From positions 371,588,159 through 371,652,158 of the forward strand of contig CM048744.1 in NCBI GenBank assembly GCA_026315105.1: a stretch of DNA of 64,000 bases, in the 5' to 3' direction. Shown here in pieces: positions 57,244 through 64,000 of the stretch. The number at the start of each line of letters is the position of its first letter. Within the stretch, counting starts at the first letter, position 1. Both the position numbers and the translations under genes were made by a program. Origin of the DNA: Locusta migratoria. Lineage: Eukaryota > Arthropoda > Insecta > Orthoptera > Acrididae. The notes beneath the pieces were generated by a model. That model did no database searches, had not been told where the DNA came from, and was given only the letters and a program-made list of their open reading frames with translations.

Positions 57244-57320
57244 CATTTATTTATTTGTGATGCTGTCACACCTGTGCTCCTTCGCCTGGTGAGTAATCTT
57301 CGTCTATTTTATATATATAG
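55740..57320 (+). mobile_element. PLE copy with inverted terminal segments and a fold-back junction
   Basis: The left end (55740-56018) is a pLTR-like segment in inverted orientation with a (CA)n tract; the right end (57120-57320) is the same segment in direct orientation with a (GT)n tract, so the copy is flanked by inverted repeats of about 180 bp. Next to the left segment, 56019-56083 is an inverted piece of reverse-transcriptase sequence; the direct reverse transcriptase then starts at 56084. The coding part runs to about 57065. Confidence 0.85.
56084..57065 (+). pseudogene. PLE C-terminal reverse transcriptase, linker and GIY-YIG
   Basis: Starts just after the position of the FIDD motif, with ATFLDVNLHL and KQQYLHYDSCHPFHIKCSLP (56082-56267), then broken frames to the linker and nuclease frame (56520-56978): NLRNLLVHPYEIPKPPSLPS, CNRPRCKTCPMHPST, VIYQLTCLHCEAFYVGMTSN and LSIHMKGHR. 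In the nuclease the conserved arginine of LSIRMxGH is histidine here. A frameshift near 56945 leads to the last C-terminal block (SELRRWELAFQHILSSRC). Confidence 0.88.
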
Positions 57321-57370
57321 ATGAGGTCTACTTACCTGGCGAAGGAGCACAGGCAGTGATAGTAACAAAT

Positions 57371-57410
<40 letters not shown>
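57170..57410. repeat. Inverted repeat of PLE terminal sequence with mirrored GT/CA tracts
   Basis: The arm with (GT)n (57203-57241), TTTATTTGTxxT, and CACCTGTGCTCCTTCGCCTG is followed after about 40-60 bases by its inverse: GGCGAAGGAGCACAGG, AACAAATAAACAC and (CA)n (57371-57408). It is similar in layout to the hairpin at 33.97-34.15 kb. Confidence 0.8.
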
Positions 57411-57413
<3 letters not shown>

Positions 57414-58490
57414 CTGAGCTGTATCACTTGAACTGTATAGAAGATGAAGCAGTTTTCAGGACATTAAAACACTCTGCCGCACTATACTCCCTTCAAAAGC
57501 AATGAACAACATACTGGAAATGTTTTTACTGTTACAATTATCCATTTCTTATTTCTATTACTATTTTCACAATTTCTCTCCTTCTTACTATCTTTGAAAA
57601 TCATTCTAGGACTGACTTGTTCTATTAGCATGCTCACTGGTGGCAAAAAACTGAAATTTGACTATCATGCACCTTCTTCCAAAAATGATTTCTTAGCCTG
57701 CATGAAATTTTCAAGGTGAGTTTCAAACATGGGGAAATCCAGTTGATTTTGATGTATAGAGGTTGTAACAACACTCCATCAAACTCCTCAATTAACTCCC
57801 CCCACCCCACCCCCCTTGTCATTTTTATATATTTGGCAGCAGACTGGTATAGTGCCTTACTAAGAAACCAAAGGTCACGGAGTCAATACCTGATGAATCC
57901 TGTGATTTTATATGTCACTTTTCACTTTTTTCACCTCTGGAAAAGGCAATGCTGTTGATGTGAAAAATGTCGAATTGCACTGCGGTTTGGAATCCACATT
58001 AAACTGTCAGTTCCCCTATTACTGGCTGCATAAGTCAATTCAAAGATCATCTCTATCAGGACCAGACACTTTGGTCTTCAAACCAATCTTTGGATTGGTG
58101 ACTGCTTTAATTTCTTTTTCATTTCTGTCAAACAGAAGTGTCCTGTTTATCCCTATTTGTTTCATATTTATATTTACTGTTAATTTTATGTTACAAATAA
58201 AAAAAATGTATAGTAGGCGATCAGTGAGTTTTCATTCCACTTGGGAAAATCACCACATTGCGACTCTAATGGGAAATTCAGTCTGGGATACAAAATGGAG
58301 GAGGTGGAGGGGGGAGGAGCAGGAGGAGGAGGAGGAGGATGAGAGATGAGGGAAAGGAAAAGGCTTACAGGAAATATGTGGTATACAATCACACTGATGT
58401 TATTTATCTGTGAGAATTCTTAATAATTTTTGTTACAATTTTGGGGGAAAAAAAAACACGAGTATTAAATAAAAGCAAATAGAGACTATA
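57411..58490. other. Intron sequence, low-complexity patch, no gene
   Basis: A GGA/GAG-rich stretch lies at 58298-58345. A 145-codon frame across 57912-58349 has no recognisable motif and ends in this low-complexity patch. Nothing else was seen. Confidence 0.35.
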
Positions 58491-58670
58491 AAATTTGATC
58501 CTTAACTGCGGGGTCATTAGTCCCTAAACTTACAAACTACTTATGAACTAACTAATACTAAGGATGGCACAAATATCCATGCCCAAGGGGGGATTCGAAC
58601 ACCCCGACCGTAGTGGCCGTGCTGACTGTGACTGGAGCGCCTCAATCCCCTAGGCCACTGTGGCCGGCTT
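58491..58670 (-). mobile_element. tRNA-derived SINE
   Basis: Minus-strand SINE. The head starts GCCGGCCACAGTGGCCTAGG and has a B box in GTTCGAATCCC; the body has GGCATGGATATTTGTGCCAT and ends with GGGACTAATGACCCC. It is a relative of the SINE at 47106. No clear target duplication was found. It lies 57 bp from the UBE4A exon at 58728 and so is close to its splice donor. Confidence 0.82.
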
Positions 58671-58727
58671 AATAATATCATATTGTTATGTATGTCCCAT
58701 ACATTTTTCATAATTTGCTACACTTAC

Positions 58728-58873
58728 TTGAAACATTCCTTGTGTTCTTCAATTTGCCACAAATAGTCCATTACAACATACATAGGACGCCTGTAATTGA
58801 ATTTCTGTTCAAAAGCAACACTCTGACCTGTCATTTCAATTCCCACAAAAACTTCCAGAAGGCTTCGCACTAT
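58728..58873 (-). CDS. UBE4A: UBE4A exon (Ufd2 core)
   Basis: Minus-strand exon of 146 nt, entered after a CTTCAG acceptor and left at a GTAAGT donor. It encodes 48 codons plus two bases, with [19 protein letters not shown] and then IEEHKECFK, a signature block of the Ufd2 core. The YRRPMY motif is strongly conserved in this family. The exon starts in phase 0, matching the end of the upstream exon across an 86-bp intron, and ends in phase 2. The next exon begins with the base that completes the lysine codon, so the reading frame continues across a 12,093-bp intron. Confidence 0.94.
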
Positions 58874-58959
58874 CTGAAGATGCAAAAGAAAATGAAATCA
58901 ACAACAGAGATCAAACTTACCAACTGGCCACACATATAAATATGTAAATCACTCTTTAC

Positions 58960-59254
58960 CTGACTGCGGTGAGGATGTTCTTTAAAAAGGCGTTCACGAA
59001 AAAATCCTCCATATGAACTGGTAGTGAAGGCTGGATTTTCTTTATGATGAGGCAGCAGTGACTCTAAACACTCTGCCAATCTTGCTCTTAAATGAGGGTT
59101 ACGCATCCTTTGCTGGGATCCCATAAACACTAATACCTCTGTTAGTATAGGACTCAAAAAATCAAAACCTTGTTCTTCCAGGGTCCTTGGGTTAAATCGT
59201 CGTAAGAAACTTAGAAAGCCAACAGTATTCTCAATCAGAAATTCAGGAACACAG
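58960..59254 (-). CDS. UBE4A: UBE4A exon (Ufd2 core, first exon seen in window)
   Basis: Minus-strand exon of 295 nt. It opens after a CAG acceptor (59255-59257) with one base completing a codon, and ends at a codon boundary before a GTAAAG donor. It encodes 98 residues beginning CVPEFLIENTVGFLSF and containing RNPHLRARLAECLESLLP, a conserved stretch of the Ufd2 elongation-factor core. Ufd2-type proteins (UBE4A/UBE4B) are U-box ubiquitin ligases that extend ubiquitin chains; the core is an alpha-solenoid. The UBE4A assignment rests mainly on the U-box wording of the exon at 9645-9849. The next exon follows only 86 bp downstream. No upstream exon was recognised between here and the right edge, so the N-terminal half of the protein lies outside the window or in exons too short or diverged to see. 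Confidence 0.93.
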
Positions 59255-59374
59255 CTGTAATGGAGCACCAACAGATATGAATAACCCAAAAGCCTTGAAC
59301 AAAGTAAAGATTTCAAGATTTCACACAATTATAGCTATTGCCATCAATGTATTAACAATTATCCCAACAATATA

Positions 59375-59378
59375 ATCA

Positions 59379-59415
<37 letters not shown>

Positions 59416-59455
59416 ACACACACACACACACACAATCATCCCTCCCCCCCCCCCT
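59375..59455. repeat. Compound CT/CA microsatellite and C tract
   Basis: (TC)n of about 30 bp, then (CA)n of about 18 bp, then a C-rich run. It lies 120 bp upstream of the UBE4A exon at 59254. Confidence 0.9.
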
Positions 59456-59539
59456 CTCCCAACACACGGTGTGAGAGCAAGCTAAAAAGTAATATTTATG
59501 TGAAAAGTGTCACAGTTTTATCAATAAAACAAATTTTAT

Positions 59540-59830
59540 TAACATTCTACAACTTTATTCAACAAGTTGACATATTTCTTATTCAGTAGGAGTCACCCAG
59601 GTAACATACATGCAGTTTTTTGTGTCCAGTTGTTTGGTACCATCAGTGTAAAATGTTGGAATTTTTGCATGAGCCACAACTTCACATTTGCTTGCACTGC
59701 TTCATTACTATCAACGTGAAGTCTGAATGTGTTCTTTAAGTTTAGGATAAAGATCAAAATCAGAACTGTTGAACAATGATCAATGACAGTGAACCTAAGA
59801 CACTTGATAGGTGCACATGTCACAGCATGT
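59540..59830 (-). pseudogene. Possible mariner-type transposase C-terminal fragment
   Basis: Minus-strand reading gives VDSNEAVQANVKLWLMQKFQ and, after a frameshift, HFYTDGTKQLDTKNC. Mariner transposases end in a similar pattern (an EVQxAVxxWL block, then FYxxGIxxLxxRxxKC). The match is short and decayed, and no terminal repeats were found, so the call is tentative. Confidence 0.4.
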
Positions 59831-60827
59831 GTGATATAGCACTGTCATGATGAAGGAGAGGATCCATGCTTTAAATTTCATGCAACTTTCTCATGCAATG
59901 ACATAGATATGTAACACACCACCACGTTACACACAGCAGGTCAGCAACCTCTAGCAGCAGAGATTTGGAACTTGCAGTCAGAAAAGCAGCAAAGTCGAAC
60001 AGCCAATACATGTAAAATATAACACCTCAACTGATGTTGAAAATAAATATTCATAACATATTCAGCTTTTAACTACTACATTACCATCATGGATCCTTTC
60101 CATTCTACATTATGCATCCTATTTTTGGAATCTTCACTCTTGACATATGCAAAAAAACATTATTTATCGTGTTTTGTAAAAAACTTCACTGTTTTGTATG
60201 AATATGTTACAATGTTTGAGTATGTGGTTAGGAAGGAACCCAAAAGAACAGTTTCAATTTCATTGTGTGAAATGAGCCAGAATCATATTTACACTGTTGC
60301 TTGCTGAAAAACTGTTTTCTCCAAATGTATCATGATTTTTAGGTATGTGGTTATATTGGAAACTAATTAGCTATCTGCACCTGACTCCTCACTTTATATA
60401 TTCACTTTCCATTAATTAGTTAGAAGGATAATTGATGACACCAGGGGAAAAGGGGGGAATGTCACAAAAACTAGATTTTGAGAGAATAGAGAATTAGTGT
60501 TTTCAAACGCTCCCAAAATAAACATTTTACAGTTTCTTTATGCATATCTGTAAAAACTTTTTAAATAACTGTTAATAAATAGTAATCAGGAAATAAAAAC
60601 CACATATTGCAATAAACATGGAATTTATTTGCACATTTACATGCAGAAACAGATCTCCATGTGTTAAAAAGGGGGAATGTCCATAATCGACTTACTGATT
60701 TAAAATAAATAGGAGTTAATGTAACAGAGAGAAATGAGGGTCTTTAAGAAATAAAGCCTATTTAAAAGTCAATGAGTTCTTGAAGATATTAAGACATTTA
60801 AGTGAACCATTAACAGTGTAACTATCT

Positions 60828-60872
<45 letters not shown>

Positions 60873-60879
60873 ACTATTA
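59831..60879. other. AT-rich sequence with 39-bp A tract
   Basis: A homopolymer of 39 A lies at 60833-60871. Two G-rich words AAAAGGGGGGAATGTC (60456-) and AAAAAGGGGGAATGTCCAT (60667-) occur, and an inverse-like ATGGACATACCTCCTTTTTA lies at 61541. These may be the ends of the transposon remnant that follows. Confidence 0.4.
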
Positions 60880-61490
60880 TTTATCACATTTAAGACTGTC
60901 CATAAATGCTCTCCCTTCTGGTCCGCACAGAGGTTTAAGGTCGTAAAGATCCTTGCACTTGGCTTTGGATATTTTCAATGGTTCCTCCCTTGATTCCTTT
61001 GGAAGTAAAAACTCTGCAGGCTGAATGGATTGTAAAGATTTATAGGCAGCAAATTTTTCTTATCTTTCCTTCTTGACGGTTTCTATTGCAGCAGCCTTTT
61101 TTGTTTTTGGTTGCTGGAGTTTTCTTCTTTTGTTTGCCTGTCAATTTGTTTTCGCCAGCAACAACTGCAGCCAAAGATCACCCTCCATTGTAAGTAGTTT
61201 GGTACTCGATGTCTCTGTTTGAAGTTACTCGAACTTTATCTCCTTTATTGGCTTGACTGGGAAAGGACACTTTTCAGTGTAGAGTGGAGAAAGAAAATCT
61301 GTCCAATCTCGAAACATAGGAAGGTCCATATTGATAACCTCATACGCAGTGGCTTACTTCTTGTAGCTGTAATCCCCTCATTCCACTGCCCAGTAATCTC
61401 TGCCGTTGTGTTTTGGTTTACCAATGCCATGTCTGTGTCACTTTGCATATATGAGTGCCCTCGAACGGGAAATGTGACTGACTGAATCAA
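60880..61490 (-). pseudogene. Transposase-like (DUF-type) C-terminal remnant
   Basis: Minus-strand reading across several frames gives FPVRGHSYMQSDTDMALVN (about 61480-61420), YEVINMDLPMFRDWTDFLSP then KCPFPVKPIKEIKF, a lysine-rich stretch, and at the end LKISKAKCKDLYDLKPLCGP near 60950. The VRGHSxxxxDxDF wording and the final YxDLxxLKxxC block recur in a class of insect transposon-encoded proteins often left as uncharacterised; I do not know its catalytic details. Frameshifts and stops show it is dead. Confidence 0.5.
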
Positions 61491-62164
61491 ATCGCCTCAT
61501 TTCGTGAACAGCAAAGTGTAAAAATCTAATCCCTGTACAATGGACATACCTCCTTTTTACCCTGTATGTCTATAACATTGTTATATATCTGTACATTACA
61601 CTTTCTTTCCTAGATCAGTTTACAGCGCATATGGAGCTTCTCACTCAAAGAACTAAAATAAATACAATAAACTAACCCTAAAGGTTTTCTTTTCTGGCAT
61701 GTGTTACCCTTTAAGATATATCAAACACAAATGTAGCAGTAAAATTTGTAATAATGGCATGGATAGCTCATCTTCTGGGCCTGAAATGTTTCTAAGTTTT
61801 GAGTTAGAGTCAAATGATCCATGATTCATTGCACATTTTACTCTTAGCATAATTAATCTTGCATAAAAGCCCATTTACTTTGAAAGTGATACTTCTTAAA
61901 ACCCTAATCAAAATATTTTTGCTCTATCTGTTAGAAATTTAAACATATGTGACATCATGCATATTGAAAGCATTTTGTTATAACAAAGTATTGAGTAGTC
62001 TTTATCTTGAAGCCTTTCACACATTTTTCTGTCGGCAGATGAATGTGTGTGCAGTGTAGTTTGCTGTTGATGCATTTTCTTCGCAACTTGTTTTATTCTG
62101 GTATTATTTCCATCGTTTATGTTTTATTTCTGCATTATTATTCTCAATCAGTGGTCTGAAATAA
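61491..62164. other. AT-rich intron sequence, nothing recognised
   Basis: No coding or repeat signature beyond the possible element end at 61541-61560. Confidence 0.3.
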
Positions 62165-62500
62165 AATTCTTACCGGTGAAAATTACAAAAAATTAACTTA
62201 CCGTAAAGACATGATGACGAGCCACAACAGGCATACAAAAAAGACACACACATACAACACTTCAAGCTATCGGTCATAGCCTTCTTCAGAAGTAGGAACA
62301 TTCACGCAATCACACAGGCACACAAAAGTCACACAACTGTCAAGTCTGGAACTGACGCTTGTGTGACTATGTGATTGCGTATGTTCCTAATTCTGAAGAA
62401 GGCCATGGCCAATAGCTGAAAGTGTTGTATGTGTGTGTGTTTTTTGTGTACCTGTTGCGGCTCATTGTCACATCTTTGCGGTGAGTTGTAAACTGTCATA
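62165..62500. repeat. Palindromic hairpin of PLE-terminal type
   Basis: An inverted repeat centred near 62342. The left arm has CTTACCGTAAAGACATGATG, CATACAACACTTCAAGCTAT and CATAGCCTTCTTCAGA; the right arm has the inverses (TCTGAAGAAGGCCATGGCCA, AGCTGAAAGTGTTGTATGTG, CATCTTTGCGGTGAG). The AAGGCCATGGCCAA word is shared with the hairpin at 21.1-21.4 kb and the PLE end at 14.64 kb. No coding sequence. Confidence 0.8.
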
Positions 62501-62519
62501 TTACTATATCGTTAATTCC

Positions 62520-64000
62520 GACTTGGAATTATTATAAACAATTATTTATTTATTTAGCATACGGCTACATCACAAAATTTACAGTTATTTGATGTTTTAA
62601 TAACAAAAATACATATAATATTACATCTGTAACAAACTACAAACTAATATCAAGTCCATGAATATAGTCCAGTGAACCCTCCGTAACCATCAGGAACTCT
62701 GTTTGGTCGCCAGCGAAAGCTCTCAGGGAACATTCTTGAACCACATGGTAGACAGCCGCTTTTCAGCGCCACAGTCACAGCTTGGAGAAGCTATTTTCTA
62801 CTACTTGTACAGAAGGTCTACACCCCTGCCAGTGTTGGTTCTCATTCTGTAAAGTGCTGACCAATCTTTGCGTGGTAAATCAAAGCCAGGTGGCTTGGTT
62901 GATATGCACAGCATCTTCAGTTGTTCTGATGTTGCATTAATCTGCCATGTTTGTCTCCAGCAGTCATCGGTATTAAAGCTGTTGGTAACTAAAGTTCTTG
63001 CAGTTTCAATGGGTGGATGACGAGAGCAAAGCCTTGCTTTTCTTATGCTTGGTATGTCTTCATGCACAGGAAGGTGGGGATTCTTTTGCAGATCTTTGTA
63101 CTCAGATACTAGTGTATTTTTCCGCCTTAAAGATGGAGGTTGTATGTGGCTAAGTATGGGTAGCCAGAATGTCGGTGTGGGCCTCATTGTGCCAGTTATA
63201 AGATGCATGGTATTACTGAGCTGAGCGTCCACCAGTTTAGTGTGTGAGCTGTTTAACCGATCTGGGGAGCAATATTCCGCAACTGGGTATACAAGACCCA
63301 GAGCTGAAGTACGGAGAGTGGATGCAGATGATCCGCAAGAAGTGCCACAGAGTTTTTGGAGAATGTTGTTCCAGGTTTTAATTTTGGCAGCTGATTTTGC
63401 TAGGTATTGTAACTGAGCGTTCTATCAGGTGTTACCCCTAGATATTTAGGGTTTCTGTTATGTCTCAGTACCTTTCCTTCAAAATGAACTGTGAGCTCTT
63501 TGTTGGCCAGCTTGTTGCTTAGGTGAAACGTTGATACTTCTGTCTTAGTGGCACTTGGCTGCAGCCTCCATTTTCGGAAATATTCACCAATTGTTGATAG
63601 ATCATTGGTCAGTATGGACTCTGTAGTTTCCAGATCTTTATGCCTCGTTGCAAGGGCCCAGTCATCGGCATACCCAAACTTCCTTGATTTGGTTTCAGGC
63701 ATATCTGATATGTATAGGCTGAACAGGAGAGGGGCAAGGACAGATCCTTGTGGCAGCCCATTGTTCAGCTTCATTAGCTAGCTGGTGTTGTTGCCCATAA
63801 TTACTTGGAAGCATTTGTTACTGAGCATTTCACTGATGAGATGGTTAATTTTTATGCTTGGTATGGCTTGAAGAAGTTTCAGTATGACACCTGGCTGCCA
63901 AACAGTAACATATGCAGCTGTTAGGTCAATGAATATGACTTATGTCTTCTCTTTATTCTGAAAACCTGCATCTATAAAGGCTGTTAGAGACAGGACTTGG
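62520..64000 (-). mobile_element. Non-LTR LINE running off the right edge
   Basis: Minus-strand LINE with its 3' part in the window. Reverse-transcriptase palm remains start near 63990 (VIFIDLTAAY, with the family's first catalytic D), a stop near 63778, then frames 63774-63400 and 63232-62801, and a 3' tail rich in AT down to about 62520. The 5' half lies outside the window. Confidence 0.85.
62801..63774 (-). pseudogene. LINE reverse transcriptase palm, thumb and C-terminus
   Basis: Frame 63774-63400 reads MKLNNGLPQGSVLAPLLFSL, then KFGYADDWALATRH (catalytic YADD), WRLQPSATKTEVSTFHL and NPKYLGVTPDRTLSY. Frame 63232-62801 is the C-terminal region with MHLITGTMRPTPTFWLPILS and IQPPSLRR. The section between (63399-63233) is frameshifted. 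The wording fits the jockey/CR1 group of LINEs but differs from the element at 6475-9300. Confidence 0.88.

Noticed and set aside
57912..58349. A 145-codon open frame
   Set aside because: No recognisable motif, and it ends in a GGA-rich simple repeat.

Overview
The window looks like a repeat-choked piece of a large insect genome, most likely a grasshopper or locust (Orthoptera, Schistocerca-like). The grounds are long introns, tRNA-derived SINEs of the kind common in locusts, many Penelope-like elements (PLEs) with embedded GT microsatellites, and RTE-, CR1- and LOA-type LINEs. The organism is an inference from repeat style and was not tested. There is no sign of bacterial genes, operons, rRNA or CRISPR.

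One host gene can be supported. It is UBE4A (ubiquitin conjugation factor E4 A, a U-box E3/E4 ligase), on the minus strand and spread over the window. Seven exons fit together in frame: 59254-58960, 58873-58728, 46634-46485, 46258-46175, 25736-25577, 17581-17419 and 9849-9645. They total 1203 nt, or 401 codons. They encode the C-terminal half of the Ufd2 core and the first part of the U-box. The rest of the U-box lies beyond the left edge or was not recognised, and the N-terminal exons lie beyond the right side. One small intron (46484-46259) has a GC-AG boundary, confirmed by codon phase.

Everything else is intronic and mostly transposons. From left to right: a SINE with a clean target duplication (495-773); a piggyBac remnant (about 2.8-3.2 kb); a LINE whose YADD motif is split by a 1228-bp Harbinger-like element (4.03-6.08 kb); a CR1-like LINE (6.5-9.3 kb); PLE, CR1 and RTE fragments (10-12.2 kb); a PLE (12.2-14.7 kb); and two RTE-like LINEs meeting tail to tail (20.6-24.8 kb), one carrying a hairpin made of PLE terminal sequence. 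Then come a PLE fragment (26.4-27.2 kb), a retroelement gag fragment (28.4-29.15 kb), a dead Gypsy element (29.4-33.3 kb), a PLE end forming a hairpin (33.3-34.15 kb) against a truncated Tigger/pogo (34.16-35.42 kb), which abuts the LTR of a second dead Gypsy (35.42-40.34 kb). Further right are a deleted LOA-type LINE (40.6-43.4 kb), a non-autonomous element with long inverted ends (43.56-45.26 kb), a diverged repeat on both sides of two UBE4A exons, several PLE copies (48.0-52.1 and 55.1-57.4 kb), LINE ORF1 remains (53.3-54.5 kb), two more SINEs, a transposase-like remnant (60.9-61.5 kb), another PLE-type hairpin (62.2-62.5 kb) and a LINE running off the right edge.

The most interesting structural theme is the repeated palindromes built from PLE terminal (pLTR-like) sequence, some with mirror-image GT/CA tracts, and a PLE copy with an inverted reverse-transcriptase segment at its 5' junction. 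No new multigene system was found. Coordinates of transposon edges are estimates by eye unless a target duplication is given.
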